DNA of 32,105 nt from Marinobacter sp. SS5-14b (GCF_030541005.1 NZ_JASSVM010000015.1:1-32105); one strand, 5' to 3'; shown: positions 8,434 to 19,700, numbered from the stretch's first letter. A program made the numbers and translations. The notes: a model not told the origin generated them from the sequence alone.

Positions 8434-9678
8434 TTAATAATCCTGATGCGAATCTGTCTTTGATTGGGCTGCTGTGAATTCGTTAAACGGTTTCAGCCAG
8501 TCTTCGTATCGGAATTCTTGTTTCACCCTCTGCTGGAATTCGGGGTTTCGAAGCATTTCCAGAGTCACGTCCTTAAAGGTCAGGTGGAGCTTGGTTTTGT
8601 TCAGTAGGTCTGGCGCTGACGGCGCTACCTTCCAAAGGATATCGAGTAAATACTCTTTGCTAATCTCCTCTGTCACTGTTTCGCAGCGACTGGCCAGTTC
8701 CTGAGGTGGGCGCTCAGCAATAACTGGGGCGAGGTTGCTTGCAAGACCTTCTAGGGACCTTTCAATAGACGCCTGAAGCTGTTGCTGCTCTTCTTTGCAA
8801 TACTTTTCAATGCGTTCTCGGAGATCCTCTACCTTGTACACGAATTCCTTCTTTTTGGTGCTTAAAAGCACCCGCCCAAGCCGCTTACCCAGGCTTGGCG
8901 CGTACCTATCCCGCAGGGTCTCGGCCTCTTTGCGCAAAGAGGATAGTTTTTCAGATGCCTTCCCATCAATGAGCTTGTAGCTGGCATTCAGTCGCTCTTC
9001 GATTTCCTGATCATTGTCGAAAATGGACTGTTTCAGTTGTTTGGGAAGGCGGATGGTGCGCTGCTGTATTTTACTGCCCTCCAGCTCCATCTCGACGAAC
9101 TGGAGGCGCGACTGGTACACACGTACCTGGCGCTGGAGGTTGAAAGCCTGGGGCGGGTTGCGATTGAGTTTCGTGGTAGTTTCGCTGACTTCCTGATCCG
9201 GCAGTGTCTCTCGTCCGATCTCGGCCTGAGGATGGTGTGTTTCAGATTCTTTTCGATCTTCATCCTTATTGGCAATACCGATGGACTGGGTAAAACGTTC
9301 AATCTGCTCGGGGGTGAGCTCGAATCCATTAATGTGGTCATGGGAGGATTGAGATTCCACTGCCATAGGGGGGAGCGAGAACGCCCAGCCCTGATCATCA
9401 ATGATCACGAAGCCGATTCGGAGTCCCGGTTCCTTGTGGACATTGATGCCAGCGTCACGTAACATGTTTACCGATTCAGCCAGACCATAGCCCAACCTAA
9501 ACAGGTCTTCGTCGTAGTCCAGAATAACCTCAACCTGTAACCGTGGGTCTCTGCTCTGCTCAACAAGAGCGCCTGCGACGGAATCATTGATGGAAGGCGC
9601 CGCATAGATTGCGCGATGCTTCGCCATGCCGATCATCTGGCCGATGACATGAGCTGGAAGTTTCTGAAACAGGTTCAT
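8434..9678 (-). CDS. Degenerate phospholipase-D-like protein with coiled coil (DrmC-like position)
   Basis: The protein has 414 residues. Residues about 10-105 look like one PLD-nuclease half: AIYAAPSI strand, VEVILD strand, a helix, then PGLRIGFVIIDDQGWAFS. The last segment sits where active PLD enzymes have HxK followed by Ser/Asn, but here His and Lys are absent, so this half should be inactive. Residues about 190-330 are charged and helical, consistent with a coiled coil, and a predicted helical C-terminus follows. The start ATG overlaps the methyltransferase stop by 4 bp (ATGA), implying translational coupling. In DISARM a PLD-domain protein (DrmC) accompanies the helicases and methylase, which fits this position, but homology to DrmC is unproven. 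A scaffold or DNA-binding role is an inference. Confidence 0.7.
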   Translation of the reverse strand: MNLFQKLPAHVIGQMIGMAKHRAIYAAPSINDSVAGALVEQSRDPRLQVEVILDYDEDLFRLGYGLAESVNMLRDAGINVHKEPGLRIGFVIIDDQGWAFSLPPMAVESQSSHDHINGFELTPEQIERFTQSIGIANKDEDRKESETHHPQAEIGRETLPDQEVSETTTKLNRNPPQAFNLQRQVRVYQSRLQFVEMELEGSKIQQRTIRLPKQLKQSIFDNDQEIEERLNASYKLIDGKASEKLSSLRKEAETLRDRYAPSLGKRLGRVLLSTKKKEFVYKVEDLRERIEKYCKEEQQQLQASIERSLEGLASNLAPVIAERPPQELASRCETVTEEISKEYLLDILWKVAPSAPDLLNKTKLHLTFKDVTLEMLRNPEFQQRVKQEFRYEDWLKPFNEFTAAQSKTDSHQDY

Positions 9679-12600
9679 TGCAGTTCTCCTGTTTCCAATC
9701 TATCCCAAGCCTCAAGTACCAACCGCTGGGTTCGATACTCCCCAAACTCTCGAATCTCATTCTTTTTCAGCACGCGGAAGGTTTCAGATGGGTACTCCTC
9801 GCCCATGAGATCAGAAGGATCAAGGACATAGCGGAGCTCATCACGAGTTAGACCATAGAGTTTGGCGTAGTAGGCATCCAGCTCGCACTGGAGCTGGTGT
9901 CGACGGGGTGGGTGAAAAGGAAATGGGTCACCTGCGTAACCGAGGTCTTCGGCAAACGGTTTGAGATCATGGGCCGTATACACCAGTTCAAGAACTCGGT
10001 TTCTAATAAATTCAATGTTGTCTTGGCTGTAAGCTTCTGGAGGTAGCGTAACGATCTGACGCTTCATATTGTACTTAAGGTGGGTGCCCCCAATTTTCTG
10101 TCGAGCGACAAAGTCATGGGGCAGTGAGCATTGATCTGCCAGAAGGCATCCGACCAGTTCGGTTCTTTCGACCTTTGGGAACATCAATAAAAATGTGTCG
10201 CCGACGGCAGAGAGGGGAATCACCCCAGCAATAACTGTCCGCTCATCTGTGGAACGGCAAATATCCCGCCAGCCCAGCAAATACTTAGGTCGACGTTCCT
10301 TCAAAAGCGTCCAGACCAGTGGCCAAATTTCCTCTCCATCTGCTAAAGCAGACTTGAGCCAACGCTGCTCCTGATTATTCAGTGGATATTGTTGACTCGT
10401 TTCCAGCGCAGCTTGAGCCTTCTGGTTCAAACCGCTATCAAACATATCACCGCTAGTGCTCTGGGGCTCTTCATTAAGTAGCGCCAAAGCTGAATCGGTG
10501 TCTGATTGGCTCAAGAAGTATCCCGCCAACCAATACGTCAAGGCCTCATTGAGAGCTTGGATATCTTCTTTTTTGCAGGCATCCAGAACTGCTTTGGGAG
10601 CTTGGGCTGTTCTTAGCGTTACCTCGGTTTCTGGCACCCAGTACCGGGGCCGGGATTGGTAACCCGGATTTTTCTTTTCTTCCTGTGTGCAGTCACGGCT
10701 CGATTCGCCTTCCAGCTCGTAGGTGGCCCAGCGGTGGTCGTAGTGATGGACCATTTTTGCTTCGTATAGCCGCAGAAATGAGCACTGAGCCCCATCTATC
10801 TCCTTTGCACTTTTAAAAAGTCGGCTGTCGGTTGACATATCGAAGAGCCTAGAGAAACGAATTCCCCATGGATTTTCATCGGGCTTGTCATCCTCGGATT
10901 CACGAATTAGCACCGGTGCAGCGCGATACATTTTCTTAGTGATTTCGGCGTCTTTCTGAGCACGGAATACCGGGCAGGTTTTCGTATTCGGATTGATCAG
11001 TGCGAATTCTTCTGGCGTCAGCGTGAAGTGGCGCCGAGGATCCGGTAGTTGTGTTGTTTGGGTCAGGAAAAATGATAAGTCGGCTGCCGATAGACCTTTG
11101 CCCATTGTTAGGAGGCAAAACTTATATGATCGGTGAACACCGTCAAAAATGGCTTCCCTGTTTTCAAAATCAAAGAGGCTCGCCAAGCGCTTTTCATCTG
11201 CTAGCCATCCGAAAAAGAACTTGGTCGAATCGTCAGTGGCAATACCTGTGGGAACGATAACTCCCGATCGACCTCCGGGGTTTATTGATTTAGCGAAGTG
11301 CTCTGCAAAAAGGGCGTAAAGATTGACATCTCCTCGGCCTGTAAGGGGAAAGCGACCAGAAAGCCTTGCAAAGGCGCTGCTGCCCTCTGCGTTTTGTTTA
11401 GCAGCCAAGAATTTCCGGTGAAGATTGCGCATGTTCGGGCTATCGCTTTCAGCCAATCCGGCAATCATTTCCCCGCGCGCTGCGGAATTTTTAGCCGCTG
11501 CAATTTCGGGCGCCCGGGACGCGAAGAACTCTTGCTCCTGAAGTTTAATTCTCTCCCAAGGTGGATTGCCCAACACGACATCAAAACCGCCTGGGGAATC
11601 CTCACCAAAGATCTGAGGAAACGCTAGTGGCCAGTGTAAAAAACGGTGTGTTCTGGTTAGCTCTCGGGTTATCTCTAACACCGGTTCAGGCAAAGGCTGA
11701 CCTTCGGCAATCAATCGCAGGTGGCTGTTGGTAGGTACCTGAGATGCTGTCTCCTCGGTTTTTGGGGCGAAGAAGGCCGCTGTGAACAGGTCTTCCTTTA
11801 AGCGGTCGTTTTGATAGGTCTGGCCGGCCTGGGCTTGAGTAAAGGCTTTGCGCTTGGCCTCCACCTGTTCCACGGTGTCTTCAGGCATAGATTCCATCTC
11901 GTTAAAGGTTTGAGGAACCATGCGCAGACTGATAGCCAATTTTTTACCGGCCTGGGTGTTTTGTTTCTTAAGACCAGCACAAACTTTCTTATCATCGCCT
12001 GACAATGCCTTGTAAGCATCGCCTGGAATTCCCTGTTCAAGCTGTTTTGACTCCAGAACTCCCACCAGTGCGTTGCCGCATTGGATATGTGCATCCAAAA
12101 AGCTCAGGGGCTTGCCGGGCTCGATGGATTCAAGCCACAGGCCTGTTTTGCACAACTCCACAGCCATTGGGTTGAGGTCGACCCCATATATGCAATGGCG
12201 GACCACATCCCGCAGGGCATGACGGAAGTGGCTTTCGGTGGCCTGATCTGAGCCGGCGTCGATCTGGGCAAGTTCCGTGGCCAGTCGTCGGGCGGCAGCA
12301 AGCAAAAAGTGACCGCTGCCGCACGCTGGGTCACATACGGTAATTCCGAGTAGGGCTTCCCGCGGGTTCTGGCGATTTGTCTCCAATCGATCTTGGATTA
12401 CAGGCTCCAGAGCGGATTTAATCAGCTCCTGTACCAAAGAGTCTGGGGTGTAATAGGAGCCGGTCAGTTTTCGACTATGGCCGGAAGCGGCTGCCTCGTC
12501 TTCGCCATCACCGATGAAACTGAAGCGCCATTGGCCTTCGGTATGGAGTTGGGGAATCAGTTCCAGCAGAGACTCGTAAACCGAGCCGAATTCTTCGGTA

Positions 12601-13865
12601 TCCATATCCCGGTAATTGATTCGTGCGAGTATGCCCTTGTGCTCAAAGTAACAGAGGTTAAACAAAGCACTGTACAAGTACCGGTTCTCGATCTGGCTAT
12701 TCGATAAATCTTCGCATTGATCGGGAGCAAACAGCCCACCAAGTGCAGGTTGAGCGAGGAGGGGCTGGCCGTTGGCGTATCCGTCAAAGGTGACTCCGAG
12801 CAAATCCCAGGCATCGGTATGATGATCGTAATGCCTGCGCTGACGGGCTTTATCCCGAAGTGTGGAGATGGAATAGCCAGTCTCGTAAAGTGCTCTTGCG
12901 GATCGATAATCCTGGCCCTCGTGATTGACGGGCAGCAATGCGATGCACCGGTCTTCGGCGGTAAGCAGGAACAGAAAACGGTAAACAAGACGCAACACCT
13001 GCTGAAAGTAGTCTTCAGTGCTCAATTCGTTGGCACTGAGTTTTTGTCGCAGGTCGGTATTAGCCGGATGCGCCAGAAAGCCGGTTCCCAGTTGGCGCAG
13101 GGCATCGGCTACTCCATATCGCAGCTTATCTAGAGCGCGCTCGCCCTCGTCGTGCCCCTTTTCCCGCCACTGTTCAAGCCAGCAATGTTCCGGCAGGTCT
13201 TTCTGCGGTGCGAGGCGGCTGGAATGAAGTAGCAGCCAGAGCGTGGCAAAGTCAGCGTAGTTGTCTTCTTCAAAAAGTCTCGCGAAGTCCACTTCCAAGT
13301 AGGCAGGGCGGGTCATCGCGGGGTTGTCGCGTAGTAGCCGTAACACTTGCCCGTTACTCACAATGGCCCACAGGCTATCATCCCGTGCGTTTAGGTATTC
13401 CTGTGCCAACCCCGTCGGAGAGCGTTTACGACCTTCCTGGCCGAACAGAGGGTGGCTCGTATCCAGGTCTATATCCGACCCACAGAGAACAATGGGAACG
13501 GCGCCGGAAAAGGACTCATGGCCGATCGGGAACTCCCGTTCACCAATCATTTTCTTCTGCTGGCAGGGGCTTATCTCATAGCCGAGAACACGAGTCAGAA
13601 GAGGGACTAGCCAATCGTTAACGGTGACACTTTTCCTGGTGACATCCTCACGCTGACTCTTTTGTTGAAATTCCCGCCAGCGGCCACGGGCAATGATCCA
13701 GTAGCGGCCTATCTCATCGTTAAAGGTAAGACCTGGCTCTAGGCCGTAAGCTTGACGGTCCTGACCAGGCAGGCTGAATTGCCGCAAATCATGCAGAATT
13801 TTGGTACCCAGAAGCCCACCTACAATACGAATAGACTCAAAGGCTTGTTGTGTTGCGCTTGCCAT
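9675..13865 (-). CDS. Eco57I-type N6-adenine DNA methyltransferase (DrmMI-like)
   Basis: This 1396-residue protein should methylate adenine N6 in a specific DNA sequence using S-adenosylmethionine. The catalytic domain includes GSYYTPDSLV at 469-478, motif I DPACGSGHF at 512-520, IYGVDLNPMAVELCK (motif II) and catalytic motif IV NPPW at 767-770. The N-terminal 450 residues are helical and lack a recognisable nuclease motif; roughly residues 1000-1300 are the likely target-recognition region. Size and order match class 1 DISARM methylases and also PglX/type IIL enzymes. The neighbouring SNF2 helicase favours DISARM; no pglZ or brxC is present, arguing against BREX. Start ATG 13865 has an AAGGA site. 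It follows the SNF2 gene by 47 bp and is coupled to the PLD-like gene. In such systems the methylase marks host DNA as self. Confidence 0.88.
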   Translation of the reverse strand: MASATQQAFESIRIVGGLLGTKILHDLRQFSLPGQDRQAYGLEPGLTFNDEIGRYWIIARGRWREFQQKSQREDVTRKSVTVNDWLVPLLTRVLGYEISPCQQKKMIGEREFPIGHESFSGAVPIVLCGSDIDLDTSHPLFGQEGRKRSPTGLAQEYLNARDDSLWAIVSNGQVLRLLRDNPAMTRPAYLEVDFARLFEEDNYADFATLWLLLHSSRLAPQKDLPEHCWLEQWREKGHDEGERALDKLRYGVADALRQLGTGFLAHPANTDLRQKLSANELSTEDYFQQVLRLVYRFLFLLTAEDRCIALLPVNHEGQDYRSARALYETGYSISTLRDKARQRRHYDHHTDAWDLLGVTFDGYANGQPLLAQPALGGLFAPDQCEDLSNSQIENRYLYSALFNLCYFEHKGILARINYRDMDTEEFGSVYESLLELIPQLHTEGQWRFSFIGDGEDEAAASGHSRKLTGSYYTPDSLVQELIKSALEPVIQDRLETNRQNPREALLGITVCDPACGSGHFLLAAARRLATELAQIDAGSDQATESHFRHALRDVVRHCIYGVDLNPMAVELCKTGLWLESIEPGKPLSFLDAHIQCGNALVGVLESKQLEQGIPGDAYKALSGDDKKVCAGLKKQNTQAGKKLAISLRMVPQTFNEMESMPEDTVEQVEAKRKAFTQAQAGQTYQNDRLKEDLFTAAFFAPKTEETASQVPTNSHLRLIAEGQPLPEPVLEITRELTRTHRFLHWPLAFPQIFGEDSPGGFDVVLGNPPWERIKLQEQEFFASRAPEIAAAKNSAARGEMIAGLAESDSPNMRNLHRKFLAAKQNAEGSSAFARLSGRFPLTGRGDVNLYALFAEHFAKSINPGGRSGVIVPTGIATDDSTKFFFGWLADEKRLASLFDFENREAIFDGVHRSYKFCLLTMGKGLSAADLSFFLTQTTQLPDPRRHFTLTPEEFALINPNTKTCPVFRAQKDAEITKKMYRAAPVLIRESEDDKPDENPWGIRFSRLFDMSTDSRLFKSAKEIDGAQCSFLRLYEAKMVHHYDHRWATYELEGESSRDCTQEEKKNPGYQSRPRYWVPETEVTLRTAQAPKAVLDACKKEDIQALNEALTYWLAGYFLSQSDTDSALALLNEEPQSTSGDMFDSGLNQKAQAALETSQQYPLNNQEQRWLKSALADGEEIWPLVWTLLKERRPKYLLGWRDICRSTDERTVIAGVIPLSAVGDTFLLMFPKVERTELVGCLLADQCSLPHDFVARQKIGGTHLKYNMKRQIVTLPPEAYSQDNIEFIRNRVLELVYTAHDLKPFAEDLGYAGDPFPFHPPRRHQLQCELDAYYAKLYGLTRDELRYVLDPSDLMGEEYPSETFRVLKKNEIREFGEYRTQRLVLEAWDRLETGELQ

Positions 13866-13912
13866 GGATCGTCTTCCTTACTTCTTTTCTTATGTGCCAA
13901 GTGAGTGCTGGG

Positions 13913-16747
13913 TTAGAGCAGGCCTGCGTCTGGTACCAATACGTATATGCCCATCACGTCCACCGGCAGCTGAGGTTGTACGCTGTAGCTACCTCGGGCA
14001 TCGGCGGCTTCCCGGGTGCGGCGGTGGTCGGCCAGAACGGCCTCAGCGCGTTGGTGCGCAATGGCGTCGAATCGAGGTGTCAGATGCTGCAGGGCATCTA
14101 CGGCTCGATTCAGCTCACGAGTACGGGCCTCGTCCGCCATGTTTTTGCTCACAGGCAGTTGCATCAGCCGGAGCATATCTGCCTTTTCAAGCAGCTCCGG
14201 CTCACCCTGCCGGTTGACCATAACGGCTAAAGCTTCTTCGGCCAGCATTTCTTGGGCTCGTGTCATATCGTTCTGGGTGCGGCGAATGGTCAGACGACTG
14301 CGCAATCGCAACAAATATATGGTGGTTCGGGTTTCAACTTCCCTGGTGAAGATAGCTCCAGCACGGGCGACAATTTGGGTTTCTTCGCCAGCCATGGCAA
14401 GTTCCGACAAGTAATCTGCCAAGTGGCTGACCAAGGGGTGGGTGCGGTGAATAAACTCGGCGCGCCCCCGCGTGGGGTAAGTGAAGTCCATGGTGCGCAG
14501 ATGCATCAACCCGGCGGTGCCGAGCCGTTCTTTCAGAGTAAGGGGCAGGTGCGCCAGGGGTGCCTGCCATGTTCCATTGGACTGTGGGTGCAGGGGAGCA
14601 CCGAGTCGCTCCATACCATTACGAACGAAACGCTCCACATCTTCGTTAGTGCCTAGTACGGCAAAAGCTTTTTGCCATTCTGGCATCACGGATTCCGGTT
14701 TAAGCCGGTTTTGAGCGAAGATCGTGCGGTTGCGGCGAGCTTTCTCCCGGGCGGATTCCCATTCGGTTTCCAGTTGCTGAAGCTCTTCATCATCGGCAAA
14801 CAAGTCCCCGGTTGAAGTCATGCCTTGATTACGCAAAAGCACCGTGTTGAGGATGGCTTGCATATAGCGTTGTTCATTTTCAGGCGCCGGTACCGATACC
14901 CCTAGTGCTTTGCGAATGTTGTCAGCCTTACGGATGATGACCTGGAGAACTGCACCATCGATGGGATTGTCTTCCCCGTACAACATGAGGGTTTTGACCT
15001 TATCTGCCTGCTGCCCGAAGCGGTCTACTCGGCCTTCCCTCTGTTCGTGACGGGTGGGGTTCCAACTCAGGTCATAATGTACAACGGCCGTGAATTGTTC
15101 TTGCAGGTTGATCCCTTCTGAAAGACAGTCAGTGGCGACCATCAGTGGAGGTTTGTCGCTATCCTTGAGAGCCTCAACTTTTTCCTGACGCTCGGCAGGT
15201 GTCAGGTTGCCAGTTACGTAGATGACGTTGCGGTCTTTGAAGGCACTTTTCAGTTGGTCGGCAAGATATTCTGCTGTCGCAATGTATCGACAAAAAACGA
15301 CCGGATTGTAGCCTTCTTCCAACATTGGTTTTAGTTGTTTGGTCAGTGCCTTAAGCTTCGGGTCGTTGTTCGATCTAAGAGCCCGGGCCCGATCTACAAG
15401 TGCCTCCAGCCTGGCCAAGTCTTCGGTAACTGCGGCGCCGGGTTCTACGTCGTCAGCGCTGTCCAGATCCTCACCGCCATCTAGGACAGTGGTAGTGCCC
15501 TGGGTTTCCAGTACTTCGGCCTGCTGTAATTCGGTCAATTCCGTTTCGTTACCACCAAAGGCGTTATCAATCCGTGTGTTGAGAGCTCTAATGGCTGCCT
15601 GGGGTGAAGACGATATGCACCGAAGCAAAGCAAGAGCAGCCCACCAGTTCATGCGGGCCTTTAAGGTACCTTCTTCCTCTCTCTCCACGAGTTCTCGGGC
15701 GTAATCCAATACCTCTTGGAATATATCTGCCCATTCACCTGAAAGCTTGTAGGTAATTTCTGCGGTGAAACGTTCAGGGAAGAGGCCGCCTTCTTGCCAT
15801 TCTTTGATGTCCTCTCTCCGTCGCTGAACAAAGTGATCGGCCAGTTTCTGGCGCAAAGGGTGTTGCGCGTTGGTGATGTCTTTGAGTTTGGCAAAATCTT
15901 TGTTCAGCAAGGAAAGCAGGTTGTAGAACGCCTCTTCGTCGCCACTGTGGGGCGTGGCCGTAAGCATTAACAAGTGTCGTTCTGGGTTGTCCGCCAGATC
16001 ACGCAGTAGCTCGTATCGTTGCTGGCGGCCCTGACCAGTGCGGGAGCATGTGTGGGCCTCATCTACGATAATGAATTCGGGACACTGTTCCGCAAACGCA
16101 TCCCGGCGGTTTTTGCTTTTGATGTAATCCAGGGACACGATGGTGAAGGGGTATTCGGTAAAAATCGACGTACCTGCAGGTAGGCCACGTTCCAGTCGAG
16201 CAGCGGTGCTTGAGCGCACAATCTCGGCTTGAATATGGAACCGGTTGCTTAGCTCCTTCTGCCACTGCTCGCAAAGGTGGGGCGGACACAGAACCGCGAG
16301 TCGATGGATCTCACCGCGATCCATTAATTCGCGCGCTATTAGCCCGGCTTCGATGGTTTTACCAATCCCTACGTCATCGGCGATCAGCAGGCGAACAACC
16401 TGATGTTTGAGAGCTACCATAAGTGGCACGAGCTGATAGGCCCGTGGCTCGATGGCAATATTCCCGAAACTTCGGAAAGGACCAGCGCCCGCCCGGAGTT
16501 TCAACATAAGGGCATCACGCAGGAGCAATCCGGCGGATTGTATGCCAGCGTGCGTTGGGTCCGGGTATGGGAAAGTTGCTGGCTCTACCGGCTGCCTTTC
16601 CAGTTCAGGCAGCAGGACTGTTGGTTTTTCTTCACCCCCACCAAGCGGCCGAAGATGCAGAATCTTCCCTTCACTCTGGGGTAGCACAACCCATTCACGT
16701 CCCCTGGCTCGAACGATAGAACCAGGATTGAAATTTAGATTACTCAT
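13913..16747 (-). CDS. SNF2-family helicase/translocase (DrmD-like)
   Basis: This 944-residue protein is a complete SNF2-type SF2 ATPase, expected to translocate on double-stranded DNA. A small N-terminal beta-rich domain (about residues 1-60) precedes the motor. Motif I is DDVGIGKT at 124-131, motif II is DEAH at 229-232, motif III is TATPHSG at about 263, and the second RecA lobe carries DCLSEGINLQ (motif V) and QREGRVDRFGQ (motif VI). Roughly 300 C-terminal residues are helical with no recognised domain. Its ATG overlaps the stop of the DUF1998 helicase gene by 4 bp, so the two are probably co-translated, and the methylase follows after 47 bp. An SNF2 helicase beside an Eco57I-type methylase is the DrmD-DrmMI pair of class 1 DISARM; I lean to that assignment but cannot exclude a related system. 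Confidence 0.87.
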   Translation of the reverse strand: MSNLNFNPGSIVRARGREWVVLPQSEGKILHLRPLGGGEEKPTVLLPELERQPVEPATFPYPDPTHAGIQSAGLLLRDALMLKLRAGAGPFRSFGNIAIEPRAYQLVPLMVALKHQVVRLLIADDVGIGKTIEAGLIARELMDRGEIHRLAVLCPPHLCEQWQKELSNRFHIQAEIVRSSTAARLERGLPAGTSIFTEYPFTIVSLDYIKSKNRRDAFAEQCPEFIIVDEAHTCSRTGQGRQQRYELLRDLADNPERHLLMLTATPHSGDEEAFYNLLSLLNKDFAKLKDITNAQHPLRQKLADHFVQRRREDIKEWQEGGLFPERFTAEITYKLSGEWADIFQEVLDYARELVEREEEGTLKARMNWWAALALLRCISSSPQAAIRALNTRIDNAFGGNETELTELQQAEVLETQGTTTVLDGGEDLDSADDVEPGAAVTEDLARLEALVDRARALRSNNDPKLKALTKQLKPMLEEGYNPVVFCRYIATAEYLADQLKSAFKDRNVIYVTGNLTPAERQEKVEALKDSDKPPLMVATDCLSEGINLQEQFTAVVHYDLSWNPTRHEQREGRVDRFGQQADKVKTLMLYGEDNPIDGAVLQVIIRKADNIRKALGVSVPAPENEQRYMQAILNTVLLRNQGMTSTGDLFADDEELQQLETEWESAREKARRNRTIFAQNRLKPESVMPEWQKAFAVLGTNEDVERFVRNGMERLGAPLHPQSNGTWQAPLAHLPLTLKERLGTAGLMHLRTMDFTYPTRGRAEFIHRTHPLVSHLADYLSELAMAGEETQIVARAGAIFTREVETRTTIYLLRLRSRLTIRRTQNDMTRAQEMLAEEALAVMVNRQGEPELLEKADMLRLMQLPVSKNMADEARTRELNRAVDALQHLTPRFDAIAHQRAEAVLADHRRTREAADARGSYSVQPQLPVDVMGIYVLVPDAGLL

Positions 16748-19700
16748 GCTTGGGCGGCTCCAAAGATATCCGGGTATTTGGCAATAATGGCTGGCCAGCT
16801 CGTTTGCTCCTTACTGAATCGAATTACGGTCAGGCCGTTATCTTCCAGCTCGGCGGTGAGTGTCGCGTCGATTTTTTGCTGACCAGGATTTTCATGATGA
16901 GGACCATCAATGTAGACGACGGCATTGTGGTCCCTGTAAACAAAATCCGGCCGGGTATTGAAGGTTTCGATTAGCTTCTGGGCTTCATCCGGTAAATGGT
17001 GCCGTTGTTTTTTCAAATGAGCTAGAAATGCTGTTTCCAGGGTGGAGCCGCTCAATTTCAGGAGCTCTTCATAGTGGTCCTCGTAGCTACGGCCGTCGGT
17101 TGAGGTAACAATGGTGGAATCGATTAGCGATTCCAAAAGCATTACCAACTCCGGGTTCTGACGGTCGATCTCTATGTGATCCATCTGGTTGTAGTAGCTG
17201 AGAAGGCAGCGGTAACAGCCGGCCTCACAGTCGTTATTGATGTTCTGGTACTGGCCGCTTTCGTTCTGTTCATAATGGCAAATGGACAAGGCGCGCCTGG
17301 CGACACGGGACAACGCCGTGCTGTCGCTCAGCAATCGGGTAAGAACCCCTGCACCGCCTTCGGCAGACTCATAGAAAAGCACAGCGCGCCTGTCTGCCCG
17401 ATTTGGTAGTGGCTCTGCCATCAGTTCAGATTCTTCAATCTGAAACTCTTCTTCTATTCCGCGTTTGAGGGCGTACTGCAGGCTGGTAAGCAGACCGGTA
17501 TCCATGAAGCCATCAGGGTGAACCATCAGGATGTTACGCCTGTCTTCGACGTAGGGTGTTATTCGTTCGATGTAACGCTCTTCTTTTGAGGCTTCATCGT
17601 TTTCGTCTTGTGGCGCTTGTTCGTCTTTACTCCACATGCCGGTGGTGGTGTCGATGTTGAAACCGTATATGGATTCTTCTTTCCGTCGTCTCCAACCCAG
17701 GTTGATTCGCCATATCGTAGCGGCAGGGGCATATTGGATGGCCAGCAGTTTATCGCCATGACTGTTTTGAACTTCGCCGTTTACAACGCGTGCTTTTCCT
17801 TCGCGAGTAGCGAATTGCATGGTGGTTTGCATTTCATAGCCTTGGCGCTGGCGTTCTTCTTCATCAGAGGTAATTCTCAGAACCCGCTGAGTACTAACGT
17901 TTTCGATCCGGTAGAGGTTGTCGATGCGCTTACCACCTTCGATGGGGGTGCCGCAGGCAACGCACAGTTCATTATGCAGCTGTTGCTTGAAATGGCCATA
18001 GCCGCATGCCGGGCATAGCCTGGCCTCCTCTTTAACCAGACCAGGGCTATCCATATCCTGTCCATCCCGGACGCCGAGCATCACTTTCTTTACCCGGTAT
18101 TGCGATCCCTCATGGTAAATCAGGCTGAGAGGGCCGAATTCCGATATGGCCAGAAAGCGCGGGCGCGCAAGGAAGCTGTCTCTGCCGACGCTACCACGGC
18201 GGCCCTGTATATAAGCCAGTAACGGGAGACGAGGGAAGTTATAACCAGGCAGGAACCCCTGGCTGGCCAGGTAGCGATAGGTTGAGAAATCCGAGTTCTG
18301 GCCAGACTCAGCGTTTAACAGGAGACTGATTTGTGTGCGAGCCTCGTTATAACGACGTTCAGCAGCTTTTCGGTCCCGCTCACCAGCGGCCGGATTGGAG
18401 ATAACGGCGTGAGCCTTATTCAGCTGTTCTTGGGTAGATGCATAGAGTTCTCGCCAACGATTCAGCGCATTGTTAAAGCTGTAGAAGGAACCTTTGATCT
18501 GGTTGTTAAGCCACTCCGAGGAAGCAGTTTGAATGTTGGCCTCACTGCTTAGCCAAACCCCTTGTGCAGCGATGAGTTCAGTTTCCAGCATCTTCATGAG
18601 GTTGAGGCCACGTTGCGCTGCCGAGACCCGAACTTCATCTGTATCCATCTGCTGGCGGAACTCATCCAGCAACGGCATGGTTTCCGGCTGCGACATGTTC
18701 AGCATGTCATTGACCGTTTTGGGTAGGGCTTTTTTCGTTTCGTTGAGCCACACGGCGTGGAGGTGGCTGGCCACCAGTTCTTCATTTGCCAGGTCCAGTG
18801 TTGGTGCACTGACATGGCCGTGAACCATACGAACCGGGTCGGTGAAGAAATATTGGTCGTGTGGACTAAGCGCTGCGCAATAGGTGAGGACCAGCGCGGG
18901 TTGTCCAGATCGCCCAGCTCGCCCCGAACGTTGAGCATAGTTTGCAGGCGTGGGGGGGACGTTACGCATGTAAACTGTGTTCAGGGTTGCGATGTCTACG
19001 CCGAGCTCCATGGTCGGGGAGCAGAATAGGGTGCGTAGCTCAGCCGACCGGAAAGCTTTCTCTCGCTCTTCTCGCTGTTCCGGGTTCACCTGGGCAGTAT
19101 GTTCCCGTGCTTCGAGGTCGAACAGTGTTCGGTTACCGGTTTTCAAAAGCTCACAGAGTGTGGTGTACAGGCTACGAAAATAGGCGTTGTCAGCACGGTA
19201 AGGGTCTGTCGGGTCGAGCTTGATGTCTTTATCGTGGGCGCGCCATTGCAGAAACTCACCCAGTAGCTGGTAACCAGTTTGATCCTTGTCGTATTCTTCC
19301 TTTTCGACCAGCCCATAGGATTCCAGCACTTTCATCAGGCTTTCTATGAGGTCCGGATAAGATTTGTCGTTGATTTTGGGCAACAGGACCAGGTCGTCGC
19401 CCCAGACAGCCGACTTTTTGAGTAGCTGTGCAAGTGCTGATCGGCTGGAGCCACTGACAAAGTTGGGATTGGTCTTCAGGTTTTTAGGTTTTCCGCCCAG
19501 CAGCAGGTACCCGCTGGATTGGAGCATCTCCTCCTCGCTGAAGCCCCAAGGCTCTTTCAAGTAGGTGAAGCTTTGAGAGCGAATCTGCTCCTGTTGAATG
19601 CTGTCGAGGAATCTACTTTTTACGCATAACCCGCGGCGCATAGTGTCGAGAACAGCACGCAGAGCTGCTTTTCGGTTCTCTGGTTTGATCTTTGCCAGCT

